Positions 1 through 7,865 of a DNA stretch of 64,000 bases are shown here, piece after piece. The position numbers and the translations under genes were made by a program. The first letter of the stretch is position 1. Every line of letters starts with the position of its first letter. Below the pieces are notes generated by a model that was not told the DNA's origin, did no database searches, and was given only the letters and a program-made list of their open reading frames with translations. Source of the DNA: BOG-908 sp963850605 (GTDB taxonomy: Bacteria > Pseudomonadota > Alphaproteobacteria > Acetobacterales > Acetobacteraceae); contig CAWKLX010000006.1 of assembly GCA_963850605.1 (NCBI GenBank), forward strand, positions 372,001 to 436,000. Reading direction: 5' to 3'.

Positions 1-694
1 GCCATCCAAGATCGGTATAAAGCCGGTATACGTCGGAGGCCTGGGTCTGGCGGAAGCCGCCGTCATGGGTGATCTCGCCCGCGCCGTAGATCGCAAAATC
101 GCCGAACTGCCTGCCATACTCAAGAACACCGGATTTTCGGTCGTAGGAGCCGCCATACGCGGTGGCATCCCCGCCCTGGAAGTTAAATCCGTTTTTCATC
201 TGGATGTTGACCGAACCACCCAGCGCGTTCAGGCCGAATACGGGGTTCGACGCTTCCACGTTCACCGTGTCGATCGCAATTGACGGTATCAAATCCCAGT
301 TCACCGTATCGCCGAACGGATCGTTGAACCTCGCCCCGTTCACGTAAACCGCCAATCCCTGCGCGGTGCCGGCCACCGGCGAAGCAATGAAGCCGCGGAA
401 CAGGATGTCCGGCTGGAACGGGTTGCCGGACGTGTCATTGATTGTGGCACTCGGGACGTTGTCCAGAATGGCGCCGGTCAGGCTGGGCACGTTGGTGCGG
501 TCGATATCGTGCGCGCCCAGCACTTGGGTCGCCTGCGGCACCTGGTCGCGGTCCACGCCGGAGCCGAGCAGCGGGGTGCTGGCCACCACGTTCACGTCAG
601 GCAGCGCCGTGGTGGCCGGTATGGTCTGGGCCAGGGCCACCGCAGGGGCGGCGCTGCCCAGCAGCAAGGCGGTCGAGAAGCGGATACGTCGCAT
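1..694 (-). CDS. TonB-dependent outer-membrane receptor, N-terminal part (cut by window edge)
   Basis: The reverse strand from the ATG at 692-694 stays open to the edge, giving the first 231 residues. A signal peptide (charged start, then a hydrophobic run ending near AVALAQ) is followed by a TonB-box-like LPDVNVVAST and a plug domain that includes ILFRGFIAS, VYVNGARFNDPFGDTVNW and NPVFGLNALGGSVNIQMKNG, the usual plug signature of TonB-dependent receptors. The product would take up a substrate across the outer membrane using proton-motive force; the substrate cannot be read because the barrel lies outside the window. A GGGAG ribosome site precedes the ATG. The gene diverges from a TonB-like gene 76 bases away, so the pair may share control. 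The family assignment is firm and the substrate unknown. Confidence 0.9.
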   Translation of the reverse strand, partial: MRRIRFSTALLLGSAAPAVALAQTIPATTALPDVNVVASTPLLGSGVDRDQVPQATQVLGAHDIDRTNVPSLTGAILDNVPSATINDTSGNPFQPDILFRGFIASPVAGTAQGLAVYVNGARFNDPFGDTVNWDLIPSIAIDTVNVEASNPVFGLNALGGSVNIQMKNGFNFQGGDATAYGGSYDRKSGVLEYGRQFGDFAIYGAGEITHDGGFRQTQASDVYRLYTDLGW

Positions 695-770
695 GAGGGC
701 TCCCGGTCAGTCCCCCGCTCGGCAGGGCGCCGCGCCTCATACAGCCTGACGAGAGGCTGACGATGACAGG

Positions 771-1661
771 GTGATGAACTTTCAGTGTCAGGTCCCCGTC
801 AGGATTAAATTTCCTTTCGGAGTGTGGTCTGAGTGCATCGTGCACCATCCACTCACCTTCACTGTTGCGCCCGAGCGCGCGAGCACGCCGTCACCGCTCG
901 GCAGGGCCGCGGTCGTCGTCGGCCCACACACATCGCGTGCAGGCCTGGTAGCCTCGGCGGCGCTTCACCTCGCGATCGGGGTGGCTGCATGGCGGCTGAT
1001 ACCGCTCGTGCCGCCGCCGCCGGCGGCCCCGGCGAGCTTCGACATCGTCTTCCCGGCGACCCCGAAGGCGCGGCCCGCTGCGTCCGCTTCTATTCCCGTC
1101 ACGCCGCTGCCCGCGCCAAAGGTCGCCGGCGTATCGTCGCCTGTAGCGAGCGCGCCACCCCCGCCAGGCATGGAGGTGCGCCGCCAAATGTCGCCAACCC
1201 GCTCGCGTGCCCGGCTGGCAGCGCCGGTACGGCCGCACGCGGCCGCTCCCGGCCACGTCGCTGTTCCGGAGTTACCGGCAATACCTGCGGTGCCAGCCAC
1301 GCAGTCAGCCGTGCCACCGCCGCCCGTGGCCGAAGCGGCGCCGCCAGCCGCCATCCCTAATCCGCAAGCCGTCGCCGCACTCGAAAGACAGATCGACGAG
1401 GCGGTCAACGCGGCGAAATCCTATCCGCCAGCGGCCCAACACCTGCGGATGCAGGGCCGGTCCCAAATCAGCTTTTCGTATCGCGACGGCGTGGTCACCA
1501 ACGTGGCCCTGACCCGCTCCAGCAACGCGGATATGCTCGACCGCGCGGCGCTAAACGCCGTGCGGCGCGCCGCCTACCCCGCCGCACCGCCAGCACTGAC
1601 GCACCATCCATTACAGCTGGCCGTCTGGCTAGACTTTTCGCTACGCCCATCCAACTGGTAG
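771..1661 (+). CDS. TonB-like energy transducer
   Basis: This 296-residue frame has the TonB layout: one hydrophobic anchor at about residues 57-80, a long Pro/Ala-rich periplasmic spacer (about 80-205), and a C-terminal TonB-type domain containing QGRSQISFSYRDGVV and AALNAVRRAAYP. It would couple inner-membrane energy to the divergent receptor at the left edge. No exbB or exbD lies in the window, so those partners must be elsewhere. The start is uncertain: ATG at 771 or 774 puts a cytoplasmic extension before the anchor, and in-frame GTG codons (for example 840) are alternatives; no site has an ideal ribosome-binding sequence. gspF, read from the other strand, ends just downstream, with a degenerate T-rich hairpin between them. 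Confidence 0.75.
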   Translation: MMNFQCQVPVRIKFPFGVWSECIVHHPLTFTVAPERASTPSPLGRAAVVVGPHTSRAGLVASAALHLAIGVAAWRLIPLVPPPPAAPASFDIVFPATPKARPAASASIPVTPLPAPKVAGVSSPVASAPPPPGMEVRRQMSPTRSRARLAAPVRPHAAAPGHVAVPELPAIPAVPATQSAVPPPPVAEAAPPAAIPNPQAVAALERQIDEAVNAAKSYPPAAQHLRMQGRSQISFSYRDGVVTNVALTRSSNADMLDRAALNAVRRAAYPAAPPALTHHPLQLAVWLDFSLRPSNW

Positions 1662-1670
1662 GCCCAAACA

Positions 1671-1704
1671 GAAAAGTTCTTTGCCTTATTCTTCCAGGAA
1701 AGAA
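1671..1704 (+). repeat. Degenerate copy of T-rich hairpin repeat, convergent gene ends
   Basis: The sequence opens with GAAAAGTTCTTTGC, the same words that open the clearer copy near 6.9 kb, and continues with an imperfect inverted repeat TTCTTCC / GGAAAGAA. It lies between the 3' ends of the tonB-like gene and gspF, where a two-way terminator would be expected. Termination itself is inferred. Confidence 0.5.
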
Positions 1705-1714
1705 GCTTCGTTGT

Positions 1715-2941
1715 CTACTGCGCCAAATCATTCAAACTCAACATAGCAAGCAGGAGCGAACTAACGATCCCGGCCACAGCCACGCCCATGGTCAGGATCA
1801 GCACCGGAACGAGCAGCGCGGTCAGGCGCTGTATGCCGATGCGCGACTGCTCCTCGTGAATTTCCGCGGCGCGGAGCGACATGCCACCCAACTGCGCCGT
1901 CTCTTCACCCAGCCGTAGCAGATAGACAGTGCGCACCGGGAACAGGCCGGATTGCTGCATCGGGCGCGCCAGGCCCGCGCCGCCCTTCGCACTTTCCGTG
2001 GCGGCGCGCACAGCCGCGCTTGCCGCGGTGTTGCCGATGACGTCGGCCACGATCCCGAGCGCGAGTACCAGCGGAACGCCGTTCTGCAACAACGTTCCCA
2101 GCGTACGCGCGAAGCGAGCGGCCAGCACTTCGCGCGAGAGCGTGCCGATGATCGGCAAACGCAACAGATTGCGGTCCCACCATAGCCGCGGACCGGGCCG
2201 CGTCAGCGCCTGGCGAACGGCCACGAACACCACGGCCAAGGCTGCCGCCACGTACAGCCCGTAGCCGGACACGAACGCGCCCATGGCGATCACGATCTGC
2301 GTGGGCCTGGGCAGGGAGGCGCCGGCCTGCTGGAACATCGGCACGAATTGCGGCAGCACCTGGGTGAGCAGCAGCACGATCGAGCCGATGCCGGCGACCA
2401 GCAGGATGATCGGGTAGATCAGCGAAGACACCACGCTGGCCCGCAGCGCGCGCTGCTTCTCGAGCAAATCGGCCAGGCGTTCCAGCGTGTTGGCCAGCAT
2501 GCCGCCCGCCTCTCCGGCGCGGATAAGGCCGACATACAAATTGGGGAAACTGGCGGGGTGCTGCTGCAGCGCCGCGGCGAACGGGCTGCCGTCACGCACC
2601 GCCTCCCGCACTTGCGTCAGTATGGCGCGCACGTGCTTCTTCGCCGCGGTATCGACGAGGAAGCGCAACGCGCGGTCCAGATCCTGGCCGGCGCCCAGCA
2701 TCACGGCCAGCTCGCGGGTGATTTCCGACAGCTCCTGCCCGGAAAGCCGCTTGCCGCGCCCGAACTCCGCGCCCAGCAGCGATTGCAGCACACCTGGGGC
2801 ACGGTCCGCCGGCTCCGCCCGCATCGGCAGGCTGCCTTGGCGGCGCAGTATGTCGATCAGCGCCTGTTCCGAAGGCGCGTCCATCAAACCGGTCGCGGTC
2901 TCGCCGTTGGCGGTAATGGCGGTGTAGCGGAAGCTGGGCAT
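1715..2941 (-). CDS. gspF: Type II secretion / type IV pilus-like inner-membrane protein GspF
   Basis: This 408-residue protein is the polytopic platform component of a type II secretion system. It has the duplicated GspF/PilC domain: first half about residues 70-195 (GQELSEITRELAVMLGAGQD, FPNLYVGLIRAGEAGG) followed by hydrophobic segments, second half about 270-395 (FARTLGTLLQNGVPLVLALG) with a final hydrophobic helix. Length matches the family. It lies directly downstream of gspE, separated by about 90 bases that hold an inverted repeat. GspF contacts the GspE ATPase and is thought to help drive pseudopilus growth. The start is the ATG at 2941. No gspD, gspC or pseudopilin genes are in the window, so the rest of the machine is encoded elsewhere. 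Confidence 0.93.
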   Translation of the reverse strand: MPSFRYTAITANGETATGLMDAPSEQALIDILRRQGSLPMRAEPADRAPGVLQSLLGAEFGRGKRLSGQELSEITRELAVMLGAGQDLDRALRFLVDTAAKKHVRAILTQVREAVRDGSPFAAALQQHPASFPNLYVGLIRAGEAGGMLANTLERLADLLEKQRALRASVVSSLIYPIILLVAGIGSIVLLLTQVLPQFVPMFQQAGASLPRPTQIVIAMGAFVSGYGLYVAAALAVVFVAVRQALTRPGPRLWWDRNLLRLPIIGTLSREVLAARFARTLGTLLQNGVPLVLALGIVADVIGNTAASAAVRAATESAKGGAGLARPMQQSGLFPVRTVYLLRLGEETAQLGGMSLRAAEIHEEQSRIGIQRLTALLVPVLILTMGVAVAGIVSSLLLAMLSLNDLAQ

Positions 2942-2943
2942 GT

Positions 2944-3028
2944 TCAGTCGTCAGCTATCGGTCGTCAGTCGTCAGAGGTGGTGTTTCCATCGCCGGTTCT
3001 GACGACCGACGACTGACGACTGACGACC
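2944..3028. repeat. Palindromic CGTCAGT/ACTGACG-rich element between gspE and gspF
   Basis: Left arm 2944-2975 is built from GTCGTCAG words; right arm 2999-3028 reads CTGACGACCGACGACTGACG onward, the complementary words. The arms could pair as a long imperfect hairpin around a spacer of about 23 bases. The motif has a seven-base period (CGACTGA). Related words occur at 26.5 kb and 41.1 kb in other intergenic gaps, so this is a dispersed element rather than a gspE-specific signal. Confidence 0.7.
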
Positions 3029-3031
3029 GGA

Positions 3032-4780
3032 TCACGCTTCCGCCCTTATGCTGCGCACGACTTCCTCGATCGTCGTCGTGCCCGCCAGTGCCGCATCCAG
3101 CCCGGCGTTGAACATGGTGACCATGCCGGCACCCACCGCCGCGCGTTCGATTTCGCTTTGATCCGCCTTGGAGAAAATCAGATGCTCGATCTCCGGATTG
3201 GGCTGCAAGAACTCCGCGATCGCCTGGCGGCCGCGATACCCCGTGCTGCGGCATTGCGCGCACCCGACCGGGTGCCACAGGCGCAAGTGCTCACCGCGCG
3301 CGCGCTGCTCCAAGCCGAAACGCGCCACCAGCTCGGGCGGCGCGTCCGCCTCCCGCTTGCAGCTGTCGCACAGGCGACGCACCAGCCTTTGCGCCAGCAC
3401 GCCGCGCAACACGGCCGTCAGCAGATAATCTTCCAACCCCATGTCGCGCAAACGCGTGATGCTGGCCGCTGCCGAATTGGTGTGCAGCGTGGACAGCACC
3501 AAATGTCCGGTCAGCGCCGCCTGCACGGCGATTTGCGCCGTTTCAAGGTCGCGCACCTCGCCCACCATGATGACGTCGGGGTCCTGGCGCAGGATCGAGC
3601 GCAGCAGGGCGGCGAAGGTCAGCCCGATCTGCGGCTTTGTCTGGATCTGATTGATGCCGTTGAGCTGATACTCGATGGGATCTTCGACGGTGACGATGTT
3701 GCGGCTGATCGCGTTGATCGCCGTCAGACCGGTATAAAGCGTAGTGGTCTTGCCCGAACCGGTCGGACCGGTAACCAATAAGATGCCATTGGGCAGTTCA
3801 AGTGTTTTCGACCAGGCCGCCACCACGTTGGCCGGCAACCCGAGTTTTACATAATCAAACGACACGCTGCTGCGGTCCAGCACGCGCAACACCACTTTTT
3901 CGCCGTAGAGTGACGGGATCGTGGACACGCGGAAATCGATCTCCGTGCCGCGTACCGCCATCTTGATGCGCCCGTCCTGCGGCAGGCGGCGCTCCGCAAT
4001 ATCCAGCTTGGCCATGATCTTGATGCGCGAGATGATCGCCGGCGCGAGTCTGGCCGCGGGGCTGTCGGCCTCGTGCAGCACGCCGTCATAGCGGTAGCGC
4101 ACCCGCAGCCGGTCCTCGAACGGCTCCACATGGATATCGCTGGCGTGCGTCTCGACGGCGCGGCCAATGATCTGGTTGACGAGACGGATGACCGGCGCCT
4201 CGCTCGCCAGATCCTTCAGGCGCTCGGCATCCTCCTCCAGCCCCAGCCCGCCCTCGGCATCGCTCGTGGTATCGGTGGGATCGCCCTCGGGATACAGCCG
4301 CCCATAGGCCGCTTCGAGCTCGATCGGCACGGCGATTTCGATCCGCACCGGCAGGCCGGTCGCCGCCTGAACCGCGGCAGGCGTAAAATCGTCCAGCGCG
4401 TCGGCCACGCCCAGCACCAGCACCCCATCCTCCACCGCCAGCGGGCAGGCGCGCGCGGTGCGCAAGAAACGGGGGGAGAGGCGTTCGGGAAACAGCGGTG
4501 CTTCGGGGAAGCGGGCGGGACCAGCGAGGGGAGCGCCGGTCAGAGTGGCATAAGCTTCGGCCAGGCCGCGTTCGGTGACGAGGCCAAGTTGCAGCAACAC
4601 CAGGTCGAGCCGTTGCCCGGTCTCGACCGCCACGCGCCGTCCACGCTCGACCGTTTGAATGTCGCACTGGCCCTGCCGCAGCAAGATGCTGGCCAGCAGA
4701 TCGACCTGCCGCTCCAGCTCCGGCTGGATGGTGGATTGGCCCGCGTCCTGGGCCGGCGTGCGTGCGCCAAGTGCCGTCAT
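3032..4780 (-). CDS. gspE: Type II secretion ATPase GspE
   Basis: The 582-residue hexameric ATPase energises type II secretion or pseudopilus assembly at the cytoplasmic face. Visible features: an N-terminal GspE domain (about 25-160), Walker A GPTGSGKTTTLYTG, the Asp-box region FRVSTIPSLYGEKVVLR, Walker B RQDPDVIMVGEVRD, the His-box LSTLHTNSA, and a C-terminal four-cysteine zinc motif (CDSC about 30 residues before CAQC). All catalytic landmarks are intact. I chose the ATG at 4780 because GGAG lies seven bases upstream; an in-frame TTG two codons earlier is less likely. gspF follows on the same strand and the prepilin peptidase gene diverges 48 bases upstream. Confidence 0.95.
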   Translation of the reverse strand: MTALGARTPAQDAGQSTIQPELERQVDLLASILLRQGQCDIQTVERGRRVAVETGQRLDLVLLQLGLVTERGLAEAYATLTGAPLAGPARFPEAPLFPERLSPRFLRTARACPLAVEDGVLVLGVADALDDFTPAAVQAATGLPVRIEIAVPIELEAAYGRLYPEGDPTDTTSDAEGGLGLEEDAERLKDLASEAPVIRLVNQIIGRAVETHASDIHVEPFEDRLRVRYRYDGVLHEADSPAARLAPAIISRIKIMAKLDIAERRLPQDGRIKMAVRGTEIDFRVSTIPSLYGEKVVLRVLDRSSVSFDYVKLGLPANVVAAWSKTLELPNGILLVTGPTGSGKTTTLYTGLTAINAISRNIVTVEDPIEYQLNGINQIQTKPQIGLTFAALLRSILRQDPDVIMVGEVRDLETAQIAVQAALTGHLVLSTLHTNSAAASITRLRDMGLEDYLLTAVLRGVLAQRLVRRLCDSCKREADAPPELVARFGLEQRARGEHLRLWHPVGCAQCRSTGYRGRQAIAEFLQPNPEIEHLIFSKADQSEIERAAVGAGMVTMFNAGLDAALAGTTTIEEVVRSIRAEA

Positions 4781-4828
4781 CTTCAAACTCCGTGGCCACC
4801 CGGGTCGCGCTCCTGGCGCGCCCGGTCT

Positions 4829-5614
4829 ATGGCAGGTGCTTTCCTATCCCAGGTTAGCGTGGACGCGGTCGAGTTAAACAATGTTTGGGGCTGGCTAGGA
4901 CCGGTGCTGGCCGCCCCGTTCGCCGGCAGTTTTCTGGGCGTGCTGGTCGCCCGGCTGCCGCGGGGCGAGACGGCCTGGCGCAGCGTGGTGACCGGGCGCT
5001 CGGCGTGCGAGGCGTGCGGTCACACATTAGGTGCGCGCGACCTGGTGCCCGTTCTGAGTTTTTTGGCACTTCGCGGGCGGTGCCGCTTCTGCGCAGCGCC
5101 GATCGCGCGCATGCACCTCTGGATCGAATTCGCGTCCCTGGGCGTGGCCTGCTCCGCGATGGCCTTCGGCGAGCGGGATGGGCTGCTTTGGGCCGGTTGT
5201 GCGCTGGGCTGGACGCTGCTCGCCCTGGGCTGGATCGACGCGGCCTGCCTGCGCTTGCCCGATGCGCTGACGCTGCCGCTGATCCTGGCCGGTTTGGCCG
5301 AGGCCGCATGGCTGGAGCCGCAGGGGGTCAACGACCGGGCCATGGCAGCCGCCGCGGGCTACCTGTTTTTTCGGGTGCTCGCCTGGGGCTACCGCCGGCT
5401 GCGTGGGCGCGAAGGGCTGGGGCAGGGCGACGCCAAGCTGCTGGCCGCAGCCGGCGCCTGGGTCGGGCTGGCCGCGCTGCCCTTGGTGCTGCTTGCCTCT
5501 TCCCTGGCGGGGTTGGCGTGGGCGCTGCGCCGTGGCGTGCCGGATGGTAACGTGCGCGTGCCGTTCGGGCCGTTTCTGGCGGCCGGCATATGGGCCGTGT
5601 GGCTGGCGGGGTGA
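4829..5614 (+). CDS. gspO: Prepilin leader peptidase / N-methyltransferase (GspO/PilD)
   Basis: This membrane aspartic protease would cleave and N-methylate type IV prepilin-like substrates. The 261-residue product has an N-terminal hydrophobic segment, the cytoplasmic paired-cysteine motif (CEAC about 28 residues before CRFC), and two conserved aspartate motifs, GWIDAACLRLPD and GQGDAKL, set in a bundle of further membrane helices. Length is typical. The open frame extends far upstream across gspE on the other strand, but that extension has no coding character; the ATG at 4829 begins the recognisable protein, and a GTG at 4859 is an alternative. It diverges from gspE and very likely processes the pseudopilins of that system. 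It ends eight bases before the stop codon of the facing DUF445 gene. Confidence 0.92.
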   Translation: MAGAFLSQVSVDAVELNNVWGWLGPVLAAPFAGSFLGVLVARLPRGETAWRSVVTGRSACEACGHTLGARDLVPVLSFLALRGRCRFCAAPIARMHLWIEFASLGVACSAMAFGERDGLLWAGCALGWTLLALGWIDAACLRLPDALTLPLILAGLAEAAWLEPQGVNDRAMAAAAGYLFFRVLAWGYRRLRGREGLGQGDAKLLAAAGAWVGLAALPLVLLASSLAGLAWALRRGVPDGNVRVPFGPFLAAGIWAVWLAG

Positions 5615-5621
5615 GCCCTCT

Positions 5622-6893
5622 CTAGAAAGCCACGTGGCCGAAGATCGCGACCAGCACGGCATAGGCGAGGCCGCCCACCAGAAAACCGACCAACGTGCCG
5701 TTCATGCGGACATACTGCAGGTCGCGGCCGACGCGCAGCTCGATACGGTCGGTGAGCGTGGCCGTGTCCCAGCCGGCGATGACATCGGCGATGAAGCCGG
5801 CCACCTGTATCTGGGCGGTCGGCAGGGCGCGTGTCACCAGGCGTTGCGCCGCGCGCTGCACCCGGGCGGATGCTGCCGGGTCGTTCGCCAGCATGTCGCC
5901 AAGCGAGCGGACCGCGTCCTCCAGCAGGGTCGCGGTGTGGCCGCCGGGGCGAGCGGCGTCGGCTTCGAGTGCCGCGCGCAGCCGTGCCCAAATGTCCCAC
6001 GTCCAGGCCTGCACCGTGTGGTGGCCGAGCACGCGGCCGATAGCGCGGCCCAGTTCGGCCGCACGTTCCGGGTCGGTCTCGAACAGGTCGATTTCGCGGC
6101 GGACCCAGGTGTCGAACGCGTCCCGCACCTCGGATCCCTCCGGGTCCATCTTATCCATCTCGGAATTGACGGTGGCCAGAAGACGGGTGGCCACCGTGGC
6201 CCCCAGCGCCCAGCCGACCAGGCGGCCGCCCTGGTCGCGCACGCGGTCCTCGATCAGGCGGCGCAACTGGTCCTCTTTCTCGCGCATGCCTTCCCGCAGT
6301 TTGACCAGCAAAAACCCGAGCACCTCCTGGTGGCGACCGCCTTCCACCAGGCCGCGCAGGGCGCGTGCCATCACGCGGCCGGCCGCCGGGCCGCTGACCA
6401 TGCGTGGCACGAGGCGGCCAAGGATGCGCCGCGCGCGCCCATCCTCCACGCTGGCCAGCACGCGGGGCAGGGTGCCGGCCAGGGTACGGGCCAGCGGGCG
6501 CACGATCTCGTCGTTGGTCAAAACGTCGCGTAGCAGCCCGGCCACATCCAGCCGGCCGAGCAGGCGGGCCACCTCCTCCTCGGTCACCACATGGCGCGCG
6601 AAGAAGCGGCCCAGCGCCTGGCCCAGCCGGATTTTCTCGTGCGGGATGATGGCAGTGTGCGGGATCGGCAGGCCCAGCGGGTGGCGGAACAGGGCGGTCA
6701 CGGCGAACCAGTCGGCGATGCCGCCCACGAACCCCGCTTTGGCGGCAGCTTGCAGAAGCTGTGTCCAGTAAGTGCGGGACAGGTAGAAGCTGCCGATGGT
6801 GAGTGCCGCCATCAGGACCAGCAGCAAGGTAGCGAATGCCCGGTGGCGTGCCAGCGTGCGGCGGGCTGGCGCGTCTGGGTCGGAGCTACTCAA
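5622..6893 (-). CDS. DUF445 (YjiN-like) inner-membrane protein
   Basis: The protein of about 423 residues matches the DUF445/YjiN layout: an N-terminal membrane helix (about residues 18-40), the motif ADWFAVTALFRHPLGLPIPH soon after, a long amphipathic and charged middle, and a C-terminal hydrophobic pair ending FLVGGLAYAVLVAI. Function is unknown for the family. The start is uncertain: TTG at 6891-6893 has no good ribosome site, but the membrane helix needs sequence from about that point. It follows atpG on the same strand across a gap of about 80 bases that holds two strong hairpins, so it is probably not simply co-transcribed with the ATP synthase genes. Confidence 0.85.
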   Translation of the reverse strand: MSSSDPDAPARRTLARHRAFATLLLVLMAALTIGSFYLSRTYWTQLLQAAAKAGFVGGIADWFAVTALFRHPLGLPIPHTAIIPHEKIRLGQALGRFFARHVVTEEEVARLLGRLDVAGLLRDVLTNDEIVRPLARTLAGTLPRVLASVEDGRARRILGRLVPRMVSGPAAGRVMARALRGLVEGGRHQEVLGFLLVKLREGMREKEDQLRRLIEDRVRDQGGRLVGWALGATVATRLLATVNSEMDKMDPEGSEVRDAFDTWVRREIDLFETDPERAAELGRAIGRVLGHHTVQAWTWDIWARLRAALEADAARPGGHTATLLEDAVRSLGDMLANDPAASARVQRAAQRLVTRALPTAQIQVAGFIADVIAGWDTATLTDRIELRVGRDLQYVRMNGTLVGFLVGGLAYAVLVAIFGHVAF

Positions 6894-6896
6894 TAG

Positions 6897-6960
6897 AGAA
6901 AAGTTCTTTGCTTCTTTCTTTCAAGAAAGAAGCATCTTCTTTTCTGAAGAAAAGAAGCAA
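6897..6960 (+). repeat. T-rich hairpin repeat, two tandem stem-loops (probable terminator)
   Basis: After GAAAAGTTCTTT come two stem-loops: 6910-6933 (GCTTCTTTCTT / AAGAAAGAAGC, perfect 11-base stem) and 6936-6957 (CTTCTTTTC / GAAAAGAAG, loop TGAA). They lie just after atpG on the reverse strand. This is the best copy of an element also seen at about 1.7, 24.6 and 52.1 kb. The position fits a transcription terminator or an mRNA 3'-end stabiliser. Confidence 0.75.
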
Positions 6961-6974
6961 ACGAGTTTTGCCTG

Positions 6975-7862
6975 TTAGAGGGCTTCGGCACCCGAGATGA
7001 TCTCGATCAGCTCGCGGGTGATGTTGGCCTGGCGGGTGCGGTTGTAGTTCAGGGTCAGCCGTTGGATCATATCGCCGGCGTTGCGCGTCGCGTTATCCAT
7101 GCTGGTCATCTGGGCGCCGTAAAAACCCGCATTGCTTTCCAGCATCGCGCGGTAGATTTGGATCGCCAGGTTTTGCGGCAGCAGGCGGAGCAGGATCGTC
7201 TCCTCGTCCGGCTCGAATTCATAGATCGCGCGCGCGCCCTGCTGCTCGCTTTCCTGCGCGGCGGGCGGGGGCGGCAGGGGGATGAGCTGCAGCTCGGTCG
7301 GCACCTGCGCGATGACGGATTTGAATTGATTATACACGATGGTGGCGACGTCGAATTCGCCACGCTCGAACAATTCGAAAACCTGGTCGGCCACGGCGCG
7401 CGCGGCGCCGAACTCGATCGGCTTACTGCCGCCCATCGCCAGGTCAGCTTCCATGCTGCTCGCGAACTCGCGGCGCAGATAGTCGCGTCCCTTGCGGCCG
7501 ACGGCCAAAATCTTGACCGTCTTGCCCTCGGCCAGCAGCCGCCGCACCAGCGTGCGCGCCTGACGCCCCACGCCGGAATTGAACGCGCCCGCCAACCCGC
7601 GATCGGCCGTCATCGCGATCACCAAGTGAACCTGGTCTTTGCCGGTGCCCACCAACAGTTTCGGCGCGCCTGGTGTGCCCGCCACGTTGCCGGCCAGGCG
7701 GGACAGCATGGCCGACATCCGCTCGGCATAGGGCCGCGCCGCTTCGGCCGCCGCCTGCGCACGGCGCAGTTTGGAGGCGGCCACCATCTTCATCGCCGAC
7801 GTGATTTTTCGGGTCGATTTGACGCTGTTGATGCGTCCCCGAAGGTCCTTAAGCGATGCCAC
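6975..7862 (-). CDS. atpG: ATP synthase F1 gamma subunit
   Basis: The 295-residue gamma subunit forms the rotating central stalk of F1. It has the conserved N-terminal helix (MASLKDLRGRINSVKSTRKI, then TSAMKMVAASKLRRAQ), an internal ADRGLAGAFNSG, and the C-terminal helix AQMTSMDNATRNAGDMI followed by LTLNYNRTRQANITRELIEI; all are diagnostic. It begins with GTG three bases after atpA. In most alphaproteobacteria atpD and atpC follow atpG; here the next gene is DUF445, so beta and epsilon must be encoded elsewhere. Confidence 0.97.
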   Translation of the reverse strand: MASLKDLRGRINSVKSTRKITSAMKMVAASKLRRAQAAAEAARPYAERMSAMLSRLAGNVAGTPGAPKLLVGTGKDQVHLVIAMTADRGLAGAFNSGVGRQARTLVRRLLAEGKTVKILAVGRKGRDYLRREFASSMEADLAMGGSKPIEFGAARAVADQVFELFERGEFDVATIVYNQFKSVIAQVPTELQLIPLPPPPAAQESEQQGARAIYEFEPDEETILLRLLPQNLAIQIYRAMLESNAGFYGAQMTSMDNATRNAGDMIQRLTLNYNRTRQANITRELIEIISGAEAL

Positions 7863-7865
7863 GTA

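Noticed and set aside
4073..4828. Upstream extension of the prepilin peptidase frame
   Set aside because: It runs across gspE on the other strand and has no peptidase-family sequence; ATG 4829 starts the real protein.
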